From Candidatus Nomurabacteria bacterium (GTDB lineage Bacteria > Patescibacteriota > Minisyncoccia > Phycocordibacterales > UBA9973), in contig JACPLQ010000004.1 in assembly GCA_016186435.1 (NCBI GenBank), forward strand, positions 1 to 48,086: a stretch of DNA of 48,086 nucleotides, written 5' to 3'. The notes under the pieces are model-generated. The model was not told where the DNA came from and did not search any database. It worked only from the letters and a program-made list of their open reading frames with translations. Every line of letters starts with the position of its first letter. Position 1 is the first letter of the stretch. The translations under genes were made by a program, and so were the position numbers. This document shows positions 7,105-15,116 of this stretch, piece after piece.

Positions 7105-8142
7105 TTATTGTATTGTATTACCTGTCTTGATAACATGATCAACGAGCGTGTATGTGTATCCCATTTCGTTATCATACCAGCCCATGACTTTGACAAGGTT
7201 GCCGCCCACTACGCGGGTCATTTTGAGGTCGGCGATGGAGCCATAGTGACTTCCTAAAATATCGCTAGACACAAGCGGCTCTTCTGTAACCGCAAAAAGT
7301 TTTTCCCAACGCTTGTCCTTTGCCGCCTTTTTCAAAATCTCATTTACTTCTTCCGCAGTCGTCTCGCGCTTGGCAATAAATGTGATGTCAACAATCGACC
7401 CCGCTGGCACGGGCACACGTACGGATATGCCATCAAAGAGACCGGAAAGCTCCGGGAATGCTTTGGTCACGGCGATAGCCGCGCCGGTAGAAGATGGCAC
7501 TATATTTTGTGCTGCTGCGCGTCCTTCGCGCATATCCTTTTTGCTTGGTCCATCTACGAGAGCTTGCGACGCGGTGTATCCATGCACAGTATTAAGCACA
7601 GCTTTTTCTATACCGATAGCTTCATGTAAAATTGCAATCAAGGGAGACGCGGCGTTTGTCGTGCAAGATGCGTTTGAAGTAATATCACAGGTGCCGAATT
7701 TTTCTTCGTTGACACCGAGCAATATTGTTTCGCCCTGCACAGTTCCATCGCTTCCCTTCGCTGGCGCAGAGATTACGACTTTTTTAGCTCCTGCATCAAC
7801 ATGAACTTTTGCTTTTTCATAATTAGTGAAAAGTCCGGTGGACTCCACAACTACATCCACTTCCAAATCTTTCCAGGGAAGCATGCTTGGGTCTTTTTGC
7901 GCAAAAAGCTTAACTCTCTTTTCATCAATTATAATTTCACTTGTCCCGTTAGAAGTTTCAGTTCTAATGGGATGGTTCCAGTTTCTGTAAACTGTATCGT
8001 ATTTTAAAAGGTATGCCATATTGGCGATGTCACCAAGGTCATTTACTGCTACCACTTCTATCTCTTCTCTATCCCATGCCACTTTCAAAAATGCCCTGCC
8101 GATCCTGCCAAAACCGTTAATCCCCACGCGTATTTTTTTCAT
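7105..8142 (-). CDS. gap: Glyceraldehyde-3-phosphate dehydrogenase
   Basis: 345 aa from the ATG at 8142. Six in-frame codons upstream fall in the promoter and are not conserved. It oxidises glyceraldehyde 3-phosphate to 1,3-bisphosphoglycerate with NAD(P)+. The N-terminal 'INGFGRIGR' (8-16) is the dinucleotide-binding motif. Catalytic Cys160 lies in 'SNASCTTN', and His188 in 'VHGYTASQ' is the base. The length is typical. It is a single-gene unit convergent with dapF. The -10 box TACAAT (8149-8154) lies only 6 nt before the ATG, so the mRNA is likely leaderless. Confidence 0.96.
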   Translation of the reverse strand: MKKIRVGINGFGRIGRAFLKVAWDREEIEVVAVNDLGDIANMAYLLKYDTVYRNWNHPIRTETSNGTSEIIIDEKRVKLFAQKDPSMLPWKDLEVDVVVESTGLFTNYEKAKVHVDAGAKKVVISAPAKGSDGTVQGETILLGVNEEKFGTCDITSNASCTTNAASPLIAILHEAIGIEKAVLNTVHGYTASQALVDGPSKKDMREGRAAAQNIVPSSTGAAIAVTKAFPELSGLFDGISVRVPVPAGSIVDITFIAKRETTAEEVNEILKKAAKDKRWEKLFAVTEEPLVSSDILGSHYGSIADLKMTRVVGGNLVKVMGWYDNEMGYTYTLVDHVIKTGNTIQ

Positions 8143-8148
8143 AATAAC

Positions 8149-8177
8149 ATTGTAGCACAATCAGAACCTCTCCCCAA
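8149..8177 (-). promoter_or_regulatory. gap promoter, leaderless geometry
   Basis: Minus strand: TTGGGG (8172-8177), 17-nt spacer, TACAAT (8149-8154), then 6 nt to the ATG. The -35 half lies inside the palindromic repeat at 8167-8218. Confidence 0.5.
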
Positions 8178-8218
8178 CCCTCTCCTTATTAAGGAGAGGG
8201 TGCCGAAGACGGGAGAGG
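8167..8218. repeat. Palindromic repeat between gap and dnaE
   Basis: CCTCTCCC..(outer) and an inner stem CCCTCTCCTT / AAGGAGAGGG are followed by GGGAGAGG. The end GGGAGAGGTG sits about 8 nt before the dnaE ATG and can serve as its ribosome binding site, so the repeat contributes control sequences to both divergent genes. Confidence 0.65.
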
Positions 8219-8227
8219 TGTGTTATT

Positions 8228-11200
8228 ATGCACTATATGGCAGAAAACCAGTTTATTCACCTCCATACTCATTCGCATTACTCGCTACTAGACGGGCTTT
8301 CTAAGCTTGAGGACTTGGTAGATTTGGCAAAAAAATTTAACATGCCGGCCATGGCTATCACAGACCATGGCAACATGTACGGAGCTATTGAATTCTATAA
8401 ATTGGCTAAGGCAGCAGGCATTAAACCCATAATCGGAGTGGAAGCTTATATATCAAACAGAGGCAGACTTGATAAAGATCCGGGCATAGACAATAAAAGA
8501 TACCATCTCATATTGCTTGCGAAAAATCTGCAGGGGTATAAAAATTTAATGAGATTGGTAACTTTGTCCCATATTGAGGGATTTTATTACAAGCCTCGAA
8601 TGGATAAAGAAATTTTGCGAAAATACTCTGAAGGCATTATCGCCCTGTCGGGATGTCTCGGCGGAGAGCTCGCCCGCGCACTTGCTGGGAAAAATGAAGA
8701 GAAGGCCGAAAATATAGTAAAAGAATATCAGGAAATTTTTGGAAAAGAAAATTATTTTTTGGAGATCCAGGATTATGGAAAAATTGAAGGCGGAGAAGAG
8801 GTTAAGACGGGCTTAATAAAACTAGGTAAAAAATTAAATATTCCCCTTGTCGGCACTATAGATTCGCATTATTGTTCTCCTGACGACTCGAGAGCGCATG
8901 ATACATTGCTTTCTATTCAGACAAATTCTGACGTTAAAGATGAAAATAAATTCTCTTTCGGCGATGGCGATTATTCTTTTGTTGATGCAAAAAGAGCTGA
9001 AGAAGTTTTTAAAGATACACCGGAAGCTGTCACTAATACACTAAAGATCGCGTATATGTGCAATCTGGAGCTTGAGCTCGGACGCTGGGTATTTCCTGAT
9101 TTCAAAGTTGAAGACGGAAAAAATTACGACGAAAAATTGCGCGAGCTTTGTTATGCGGGCTTTGAGACTCTGAGTATAGAAAAAACGGCGCCTGTCCTGG
9201 AGCGCGTAGAATACGAGCTGAAAATTATTTTTGATAAAGGATACTCGCCATACTTCCTAGTGGTCGGAGATTTGCTTCGCCACGCAAAAGAAAATGGAAT
9301 ATTAAGCGCGATCAGAGGCTCTGTGGCTGGATCTATGGTCACGTATCTTTTGGGTATTACAAACATAGACCCATTAGCATACAAGCTCCCCTTTGAAAGA
9401 TTTTTGAATCCATACCGCCCTTCGGCGCCGGATATAGATATGGACTTCGCGGACAACCGCCGAGATGAGATGATTGAATATGTAAAACGAAAATACGGCG
9501 AAGACAAAGTGGCGCAAATAGGTACTTTTGGAACCATGATGGCTAAGGGCGCTGTGCGGGATGTAGCTCGGGCGCTTGCTCATCCTTACACTATCGGAGA
9601 CAGAATTTCAAAAATGATCCCGATGGGCTCGCAAGGCATGCCGATGACCATAGACCATGCCATGGAGATTGTACCGGAATTAAAAGAAGCATATGAAAAA
9701 GAAAAAGACACCAGAGAAATTATAGATCTCGCAAAAAAATTGGAAGGATGCGTCCGGCATGTTTCTGTTCACGCAGCAGGTGTTGTGATTACACCGGAAC
9801 CTCTGGTAAATTACACCCCTTTGCAATACGACCCAAAAGGAGAAGCGATAATAACTCAATATGATATGTATTCATTGGACCCAAGCGCTGGCGGAGAAAT
9901 GGTAGTTGGTCTTCTTAAATTTGATTTCTTGGGAATCAGGAACCTGGCAATCCTGGCTGATGCCATAAGATTGGTGAAAAATTTTTACAATATAGATATT
10001 GATATAGACAGAATTCCGCTTGACGATAAAAAAACTTTTGAGCTCTTGGCAAATGGGCAGACAGAAGGATTGTTCCAATTGAACGGCTCGGGCATGACGC
10101 GATATTTAAAAGAACTGAAACCTACATCCATTCACGATATCAATGCTATGGTGGCGCTGTATCGCCCGGGACCAATGGAATCCATACCCGAATATATCAA
10201 GCGCAAGCACAATCCTCGGCTTGTAAAATATCTTGATCCTAGGATGAAAAGGTTTCTCGGCGAATCGTACGGGCTCATAGTTTACCAAGACGACCTTTTG
10301 TTCTGCGCTATAGAACTCGCCGGCTACAACTGGGAAGAAGCCGATAAATTCCGCAAAGCTGTAGGCAAGAAAATTCCAAAAGAAATGGCGGCCCAGAGAG
10401 AAAAATTCACCAAGGGAATAATAAATAACGGCCAGACCCCCGAATTTGCGGAAAAACTATGGAAGCTTTTTGAGCCATTTCAAGCTTATGGTTTCAACAA
10501 GGCGCACGCGGCCTCGTACGGAAAAGTCGCTTATCAGACAGCTTATATGAAAGCGCACTACCCCGTAGAATACATGACAGCAATATTAACGGCGGAATCC
10601 GGCGATGTAGAAAAAATCTCAGAAATTATAGAAGAATGCAAAAATATGAAAATTGCGGTTCTGCCTCCGCATATAAACGAAAGTTTTGGAGGATTCACAT
10701 GTCTGCCTAAAGAGAAAGATACGAAAATCACATGCGAAAATAAAAGCGATAAAATAAGATTCGGATTTTATACTATTAAAAATTTAGGAACCGATATTTC
10801 AGATGCAATTATTAGAGAGCGAAAATTGAATGGCAAATTCACATCAGTCACCAACTTTTTAGACAGAATAAAACATAAAAATTTAAATAAAAAATCCATG
10901 GAAGCCTTGATAAAATCCGGCTGTATGGATGACTGGGGAGATCGCGGAATACTGCTCGCCAATTTAGAGGCAATGCTTGAATACAATCACGAAGGCTCAA
11001 AGCAAAATGAGAACCAGACTTCTCTTTTTGGAGAATCTGCAGAAATAAAAGCTCCAGAATTTAAAATGCAGCTGGGGAAAGAGGCGAATCAGGCAGAAAA
11101 ACTGCTTTGGGAAAAAGAACTGCTTGGACTTTACATTTCCGGACATCCGCTTGACCGCATACGCGATAAATTGGAAAAAAGAACAGTAAATATTAAAAAA

Positions 11201-11479
11201 ATAAAAGAAGACAAAGAACATAATTTGGGGAACGGCATGCCGGTCACAATAGCCGGCATAATTGAAACTTGCAGACAAGTCGTGACAAAAAATAACGAGC
11301 GCATGGCTTTCTTAAAGATAGCAGACCTGACTGACTCCATAGAAGCCGTAGTTTTCCCTTCAATATTTCAAGTATCTGCAGAATTTCTTGTACCTGAAAA
11401 ATGCATAGCCTTTTCCGGCAAAGTCTCAAACCGCAACGGCGAAAAAAGTATAATCATTGAAGCGGTGAAAGAGATCTAG
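8228..11479 (+). CDS. dnaE: DNA polymerase III alpha subunit
   Basis: 1083 aa, slightly shorter than the E. coli enzyme. It is the main replicative polymerase. An N-terminal PHP domain starts with '[13 protein letters not shown]' (11-23) and 'DHGNM' (46-50). The palm has the catalytic Asp triplet context 'PDIDMDF' near residues 400-406. 'FDFLGIRNL' lies near 565, and further polymerase motifs include 'YRPGPME' and '[11 protein letters not shown]'. A helix-hairpin-helix region and an OB fold (about 990-1065) complete the C-terminus. The ATG at 8228 follows GAGAGGTG at good spacing; a second ATG lies 3 codons on. It is followed by a palindrome (11494-11520) and an intrinsic terminator (11523-11550). 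No intein is present. Confidence 0.96.
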   Translation: MHYMAENQFIHLHTHSHYSLLDGLSKLEDLVDLAKKFNMPAMAITDHGNMYGAIEFYKLAKAAGIKPIIGVEAYISNRGRLDKDPGIDNKRYHLILLAKNLQGYKNLMRLVTLSHIEGFYYKPRMDKEILRKYSEGIIALSGCLGGELARALAGKNEEKAENIVKEYQEIFGKENYFLEIQDYGKIEGGEEVKTGLIKLGKKLNIPLVGTIDSHYCSPDDSRAHDTLLSIQTNSDVKDENKFSFGDGDYSFVDAKRAEEVFKDTPEAVTNTLKIAYMCNLELELGRWVFPDFKVEDGKNYDEKLRELCYAGFETLSIEKTAPVLERVEYELKIIFDKGYSPYFLVVGDLLRHAKENGILSAIRGSVAGSMVTYLLGITNIDPLAYKLPFERFLNPYRPSAPDIDMDFADNRRDEMIEYVKRKYGEDKVAQIGTFGTMMAKGAVRDVARALAHPYTIGDRISKMIPMGSQGMPMTIDHAMEIVPELKEAYEKEKDTREIIDLAKKLEGCVRHVSVHAAGVVITPEPLVNYTPLQYDPKGEAIITQYDMYSLDPSAGGEMVVGLLKFDFLGIRNLAILADAIRLVKNFYNIDIDIDRIPLDDKKTFELLANGQTEGLFQLNGSGMTRYLKELKPTSIHDINAMVALYRPGPMESIPEYIKRKHNPRLVKYLDPRMKRFLGESYGLIVYQDDLLFCAIELAGYNWEEADKFRKAVGKKIPKEMAAQREKFTKGIINNGQTPEFAEKLWKLFEPFQAYGFNKAHAASYGKVAYQTAYMKAHYPVEYMTAILTAESGDVEKISEIIEECKNMKIAVLPPHINESFGGFTCLPKEKDTKITCENKSDKIRFGFYTIKNLGTDISDAIIRERKLNGKFTSVTNFLDRIKHKNLNKKSMEALIKSGCMDDWGDRGILLANLEAMLEYNHEGSKQNENQTSLFGESAEIKAPEFKMQLGKEANQAEKLLWEKELLGLYISGHPLDRIRDKLEKRTVNIKKIKEDKEHNLGNGMPVTIAGIIETCRQVVTKNNERMAFLKIADLTDSIEAVVFPSIFQVSAEFLVPEKCIAFSGKVSNRNGEKSIIIEAVKEI

Positions 11480-11493
11480 AAGGAATATAATTC

Positions 11494-11520
11494 AAACCCC
11501 CTAACCCCCTTGTCAGGGGA
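11494..11520 (+). repeat. G/C-block repeat, copy 1 (after dnaE)
   Basis: AACCCCCTAACCCCCTTGTC followed by AGGGG. A second copy in the same direction lies at 11996-12021, so the two direct copies bracket the structured RNA gene. Related inverted forms lie at both ends of the DUF559 gene. Confidence 0.75.
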
Positions 11521-11522
11521 AT

Positions 11523-11550
11523 AAAAAAACCGCCGAATGGCGATTTTTTT
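11523..11550. terminator. Bidirectional intrinsic terminator between dnaE and the structured RNA
   Basis: Stem CGCC-GAAT-GGCG flanked by an A-tract (11523-11529) and a T-tract (11544-11550). It can stop dnaE transcripts on the plus strand and the structured RNA on the minus strand. Confidence 0.8.
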
Positions 11551-11558
11551 ATTTTATT

Positions 11559-11611
11559 TTTCATTTCGTCCTTTTGGACTCATCAGACAAGACACACATC
11601 TTGTAATAAAA
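11559..11611 (-). ncRNA. Type III hammerhead ribozyme
   Basis: Read on the minus strand, all conserved core parts are present: CUGAUGA (11580-11586), stem II GUCC-AAAA-GGAC (11568-11579), then GAAA (11564-11567). Stem I is ACAAGA-UGUGUG-UCUUGU (11587-11604). Stem III pairs UUUUAU (11606-11611) with AUGAAA (11559-11564), with one G-U pair. The residue before stem I is U (11605), which fits the NUH rule, so cleavage would fall between 11605 and 11604. G10.1-C11.1 and A15.1-U16.1 pairs are kept. The ribozyme lies at the 3' end of the structured RNA, after a terminator-like hairpin and before the final terminator. Confidence 0.85.
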
Positions 11612-11912
11612 GGGGGAGATGCGAAGCGCAGAGCTCCCCCGAGATGTCCGCCGGCTTCGCCGACGGAATGGTGGGTGAGGATTTGTCAGCGCTTCTCCCG
11701 CTCTATCTCGCCGCCTTTGTGCGGACAAGAATCCTCGTGGTGGTACCAGTAGGAGATCGTCTGGTTTCCCAGTGTCTCCCAAACTTAGATCAAATTGAGA
11801 TGAGAAGACCTCAATCCGACCCACAGGCGTTTCAGCCCATGTTGACTTACGATGGAGGCCACCTCAGTGGCCAAACTCAGGCAACAAAGGCCTGTCGTAA
11901 CGTCATGAGGGT

Positions 11913-11940
11913 AGTATAGCATATTCATAAATTTTGTCAA
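11913..11940 (-). promoter_or_regulatory. Strong sigma70-type promoter of the structured RNA
   Basis: Minus strand: consensus TTGACA (11935-11940), 16-nt spacer ending in TGC (extended -10), then TATACT (11913-11918). It is among the best promoter matches in the window. Confidence 0.8.
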
Positions 11941-11995
11941 GTTTTTATGCACTTTAAATTACTAACTCCGAAATAACCTTATTAAATAAGGATTA

Positions 11996-12069
11996 AACCC
12001 CCTAACCCCCTTGTCAGGGGGAACTAGGAATTCTCGCCTACCCTGACAAGGGGAGGTCGGGAGGGGTTA
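11996..12069. repeat. G/C-block repeats, copy 2 plus an inverted relative, at the 3' end of the DUF559 gene
   Basis: 11996-12021 repeats the unit at 11494-11520 (CCCCCTAACCCCCTTGTCAG.. form). 12039-12069 holds the related CCCTGACAAGGGGAGGTCGG block, which encodes the last residues of the DUF559 protein. An inverted partner lies at 12445-12476. Confidence 0.7.
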
Positions 12070-12437
12070 AGTAATCTTATTTTAGAAATCAAATCCTCTA
12101 ACACTTTCAGAGTATCATTTATTACATCCTGATTTTTGTATCTAATAATTTTGAGTCCGAATTCCTGTCCTAATGAATTATCTCTTTCCGAATCTCGTAC
12201 GGATTGAAATTTATGAATATCGCCATCAATTTCTATCGCGAGTTTAAATTGAGCGCAATAGAAGTCAACAATAAAATTTCCAACTGGTTTTTGACTAGTA
12301 AACTTGAGATTCGCAAATCTTTTGTCTTTTAAAATTTCAAACCAAAATATTTTTTCAGCGTTTGTTTGAGTTTTTCTTAATTCTCTAGCTTTTGAAACTA
12401 AATTCTTATCGTAAGGAAGAAATTTGTATAATTTCAT
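12024..12437 (-). CDS. DUF559 protein, Vsr-like PD-(D/E)XK nuclease fold
   Basis: 137 aa from the ATG at 12437. Seven in-frame codons upstream come from the repeat. The domain is related to very-short-patch repair endonucleases. Visible are 'LRKTQTNAEKIFW' near 21-33, 'KFTSQKPVGNFIVDFYCA' with the Asp of the nuclease core, and 'LAIEIDGDIH', whose E-x-D supplies further metal ligands. The role of free-standing DUF559 proteins is not settled; DNA repair or mobile-element functions are both proposed by homology only. The gene is bracketed by inverted G/C-block repeats at 12039-12069 and 12445-12476, and its last dozen residues (RPPLVRVGENS) are encoded by the repeat. This suggests a small mobile unit. 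Confidence 0.8.
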   Translation of the reverse strand: MKLYKFLPYDKNLVSKARELRKTQTNAEKIFWFEILKDKRFANLKFTSQKPVGNFIVDFYCAQFKLAIEIDGDIHKFQSVRDSERDNSLGQEFGLKIIRYKNQDVINDTLKVLEDLISKIRLLNPSRPPLVRVGENS

Positions 12438-12444
12438 GTATTTT

Positions 12445-12476
12445 AGTCCCCCTGACAAGGGGGATTTAGGGGGTTG
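12445..12476. repeat. G/C-block repeat at the 5' side of the DUF559 gene
   Basis: TCCCCCTGACAAGGGGGATT followed by TAGGGGG, with a palindromic core CCCCCTGACAAGGGGG. It is an inverted relative of the copies at 11494 and 11996, and it separates DUF559 from the pth stop by 2 bases. Confidence 0.75.
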
Positions 12477-12478
12477 TA

Positions 12479-13015
12479 TTAGTTATAAAGCGACATCGCC
12501 TTGTCTTTGCTTTCGGTAAAAATGCACTCAATCGCTTCTGCGACTTTTTTGGAAAGTTTTTTTATGGTTTCAAGCTCGGATTTTTTGAACTCGCCTAAAA
12601 TAAATTTAATTACATCTTTTTCGCCGGATGGTTTTCTTATTTTACCGGACGGAGCTACAGGCGCGATGCCTATTCTGATGCGCAAGAATTCTTCAGACTT
12701 AAGAGCCTTGATTATAGAGCCGAGGCCATTGTGGCCGCCCGAGGAGCGATTGAAAGAAATTTTCATTTTGCCGATTGGCAGATCAATATCGTCGTAAATT
12801 ACTACCAAATCTTTAAGATCTTTTTTGCTTTTTACCAAAGGCGCGACAGCCTTGCCGGAATTGTTCATAAAAGTGTCTGGCGTCAAAAATTTTATCGACT
12901 TGGTGGCCTTGCCTCCAAGTTTCTTCTCAACTAAGCCGACTAAAATGCGCCCAGTGTTATGGCGTGTGTTCTCATATTCTTTGCCCGGGTTTCCTAACCC
13001 TACAACTAATTTCAT
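12479..13015 (-). CDS. pth: Peptidyl-tRNA hydrolase
   Basis: 178 aa, slightly short for the family. It releases peptides from stalled peptidyl-tRNA. The signature 'GLGNPGKEYENTRHN' (6-20) contains catalytic His19. 'TFMNNSG' (47-53) supplies substrate-binding Asn, 'YDDIDLP' (73-79) the Asp partner, and 'SGGHNGL' (91-97) the next conserved Asn. The stop codon lies next to the G/C-block repeat at 12445-12476. The start codon is directly adjacent to repeat element B (13016-13089), the same element found before the ACT-domain gene, and no SD site is seen. Function is secure. Confidence 0.94.
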   Translation of the reverse strand: MKLVVGLGNPGKEYENTRHNTGRILVGLVEKKLGGKATKSIKFLTPDTFMNNSGKAVAPLVKSKKDLKDLVVIYDDIDLPIGKMKISFNRSSGGHNGLGSIIKALKSEEFLRIRIGIAPVAPSGKIRKPSGEKDVIKFILGEFKKSELETIKKLSKKVAEAIECIFTESKDKAMSLYN

Positions 13016-13089
13016 CCCAGTACTAAAATTTTAAATAATAATCTAATGTGGTTATGTCTCGTAATCAAAAATTTAGTACGGGACAGGTA
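13016..13089 (-). repeat. Repeat element B, directly before the pth ATG
   Basis: Second copy of the element at 5750-5822. The end sequences CCCAGTACTAAAATTTTAAA and AAAATTTAGTACGGGACAGG are the same in both copies, while about nine central bases differ. Both copies abut a start codon in the same orientation, which is more than chance placement would predict. Confidence 0.7.
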
Positions 13090-13149
13090 AATTCATTATA
13101 AAACAAAACCATAGATGACGTCAATGATTTTTTGTGGTATATTGTTACG

Positions 13150-13752
13150 ATGGAACTCGAAAAAATTGAAGAGGAAGCAGAGGAGAAGGTACGAGAAAAA
13201 ACCGGGGCACAGTCTTTTTGGGAGCTGGTACGTTTTGGAATCATCGCTCTCCTCGTAGTCGTATCTATTCGCATATTGGTAGCAGAGCCGTTTATAGTTT
13301 CCGGCTCATCCATGGTGCCTACATTTGAAAACGGAGATTATCTTATCGTAGATAAAATATCTTACAAGCTAACAGATCCAAAAAGAGACGATATAGTTGT
13401 TTTTAGATACCCCAGAGACACAACTAAATTTTTCATCAAAAGAATCATCGGCCTGCCGAATGAAACAGTAGATATAAAAGGCGCCAAAATAACTATAACA
13501 AACAGCGATTACAAAAATGGCTTTGTGCTTGACCAGCCTTTTATAAAATCCCCTTCCAATAACAACATCCATTTTGAATTAAAAGATGATGAATACTTTG
13601 TGATGGGCGACAACAGAAACGCGAGCTCTGATTCCAGATACTGGGGCGCAGTAAATAAAAATCTTCTGTCGGGCAGAGCCTTTTTGCGGCTGCTGCCAAT
13701 AGATAAAATAGAGGCATTGCCTGGCGATTATCAGCAAACAGAACCCCAGTAG
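13150..13752 (+). CDS. lepB: Signal peptidase I
   Basis: 200 aa from the ATG at 13150. It is a membrane protease that removes signal peptides from secreted proteins. One membrane segment spans about 27-47. Catalytic Ser54 lies in 'SGSSMVPTF' and the general base Lys97 in 'KFFIKRIIGLPNE'. 'GDNRNASSDSRYWG' (about 155-170) is the conserved box E. The start at 13150 is preferred over one six codons earlier because TATATT (13138-13143) lies 6 nt before it, the same geometry as other genes here. The TAG stop falls inside a palindrome (13744-13774) shared with the hisS leader. Confidence 0.94.
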   Translation: MELEKIEEEAEEKVREKTGAQSFWELVRFGIIALLVVVSIRILVAEPFIVSGSSMVPTFENGDYLIVDKISYKLTDPKRDDIVVFRYPRDTTKFFIKRIIGLPNETVDIKGAKITITNSDYKNGFVLDQPFIKSPSNNNIHFELKDDEYFVMGDNRNASSDSRYWGAVNKNLLSGRAFLRLLPIDKIEALPGDYQQTEPQ

Positions 13753-13774
13753 CACGACGAAGCTCGCTACGGGG
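13744..13774. repeat. CCCC..GTAGC palindrome between lepB and hisS
   Basis: CCCCAGTAGC / GCTACGGGG arms with an inner loop of about 12 nt. A relative lies at 39742-39769 (CCCCGTAGC..GTTACGGG). It covers the lepB stop codon. Confidence 0.6.
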
Positions 13775-13790
13775 CAGATAAAAAGAAAAC

Positions 13791-15110
13791 ATGAAAAAAA
13801 CAACATCTGGAGGCAAAGCAAAGACAGCAGAAGTCTCATCTCCCAAGGGCATGAGGGATTTGATGAACGAAGAATATTACGCCTTTCAGGGTTTCTTTGA
13901 AAAAGCACAGGAAGTCGCTGTGTATTATGGTTTCAAGCCGATTGAAACTCCGATTATGGAGCACGAAGAACTTATCACCGGCGGAATAGGAGAAGGCACT
14001 GACATCGTAGACAAAGAAATCTACAATCTTAAAACAAAAGGCGGAGACCACTTGGCGCTCAGGCCGGAACACACTGCTCCCCTCGTGCGGGCTTACATAG
14101 AGCACGGCATGAACAATATGCCTCAGCCGGTAATGTTTTATCAATACGGGCCTGTGTTCAGGCACGATAAGCCCCAGCGTGGACGTTACAGGCAGTTTTG
14201 GCAGTTTGATTTGGATTGTTTGGGCAATGACAAAAGCATCATGGATGCCTTAGTGGTAAAAGCCGGCATAACTATCCTAGAAGAAGCAGGGGCTAAAGAT
14301 TTAACAATTGATATAAATTCTATAGGAGACAAGGAGTGCCGAAATGGATATTTGAGAGAACTAACCAATTATTATAAAAAACATTTGAGCAGTTTGCCGG
14401 GAGTAGACCGCGAACGCTTAAAGACTAATCCTCTGCGCATTCTGGATTCTAAAGAGGAAAAGACAAAGGAGATAAATGAAGGAGCTCCGGATTCAGTTTC
14501 TTTTTTGTGCCCGTCATGCAAAAAACATTTCAAAGAAGTCCTAGAATATCTGGAAGAAATGGGAATCGCTTACAATATAAATAAAAATCTAGTGCGCGGG
14601 CTTTCTTATTACACTCGGACGGTTTTTGAGATTATTGAACACATAGAAGAAGGACAGAGCGGAGAAGACGGCACTTCTCTAACTTTGGCAGGCGGGGGAC
14701 GTTATGATTACCTTGCTCGTCAGATAGGAAGCAAACGCGATGTGCCTGCAGTAGGGATCTCTATCGGCGTAGACAGGATAATAGCTTCCCCTTGGTACAA
14801 GAAGCTTGCTCCTCGCATCTTAAAAAAACCAAAAATTTATTTCATCCAACTAGGCACGGAAGCAAAATTGAAAAGTTTAAATATAATTGAGATATTGCGT
14901 AAAGCGCATGTTCCGATAGCTCAATCTCTTTCAAAAGACAGCTTGGGATCACAGCTCGCAATTGCGGAAAAATTATCTATCCCCTACGCAATCATTTTCG
15001 GAGTGAAGGAGGCAATAGACAATTCCGTCATTGTCCGCGATATGTCTAATCGTTCTCAAGATACTGTAAAATTAAGCAAATTGCTGGAATATCTGAAAGA
15101 GCTAAAATAA
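13791..15110 (+). CDS. hisS: Histidine--tRNA ligase
   Basis: 439 aa class II aminoacyl-tRNA synthetase. Motif 2 lies around residues 118-135 ('VFRHDKPQRGRYRQFWQFD'). The histidine-binding signature 'LVRGLSYYTRTVFE' is at about 264-277, and motif 3 'AVGISIGVDRI' at about 318-328. The C-terminal anticodon-binding domain covers about 340-435. It is the first of three close plus-strand genes (hisS, def, fmt; gaps of 6 and 1 nt), which groups tRNA charging with protein N-terminal processing. Its upstream region is a palindrome with no clear ribosome site. Confidence 0.95.
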   Translation: MKKTTSGGKAKTAEVSSPKGMRDLMNEEYYAFQGFFEKAQEVAVYYGFKPIETPIMEHEELITGGIGEGTDIVDKEIYNLKTKGGDHLALRPEHTAPLVRAYIEHGMNNMPQPVMFYQYGPVFRHDKPQRGRYRQFWQFDLDCLGNDKSIMDALVVKAGITILEEAGAKDLTIDINSIGDKECRNGYLRELTNYYKKHLSSLPGVDRERLKTNPLRILDSKEEKTKEINEGAPDSVSFLCPSCKKHFKEVLEYLEEMGIAYNINKNLVRGLSYYTRTVFEIIEHIEEGQSGEDGTSLTLAGGGRYDYLARQIGSKRDVPAVGISIGVDRIIASPWYKKLAPRILKKPKIYFIQLGTEAKLKSLNIIEILRKAHVPIAQSLSKDSLGSQLAIAEKLSIPYAIIFGVKEAIDNSVIVRDMSNRSQDTVKLSKLLEYLKELK

Positions 15111-15116
15111 AGAACC

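Larger units (their letters stand above)
11523..11906 (-). ncRNA. Structured RNA gene of about 380 nt, family not recognised
   Basis: A strong promoter (11913-11940) would start a transcript near 11906 that runs to the intrinsic terminator at 11550-11523. In 5' to 3' order the RNA can form: a three-way junction closed by UUACGA / UCGUAA with stems CAGGC / GCCUG and GGCCAC / GUGGCC; a hairpin CAUGGGC / GCCUGUG; AUUGAG / CUCAAU; GGAGA..UCUCC containing CUGG-GAAA-CCAG, a GNRA tetraloop; a long stem GAGGAU / AUCCUC continuing with UUGUC / GACAA; then CCG..CGG and GGGGGAG..CUCCCCC followed by UUUU; and last a hammerhead ribozyme. Short overlapping frames on both strands have no ribosome sites and are spurious. 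It does not match the core signatures of RNase P RNA, tmRNA, SRP RNA or 6S RNA that I know. Confidence 0.7.

Noticed and set aside
11559-11906. RNase P RNA, tmRNA, SRP RNA or 6S RNA as the identity of the structured RNA
   Set aside because: No RNase P P4 consensus, no tRNA-like Ala domain or tag frame, no SRP GGAAG core, and no single long 6S hairpin could be found.
11537-11919. Short GC-rich open frames on both strands between dnaE and DUF559
   Set aside because: They overlap each other, lack ribosome sites, and coincide with stable RNA helices and the hammerhead core; the region is explained by an RNA gene.
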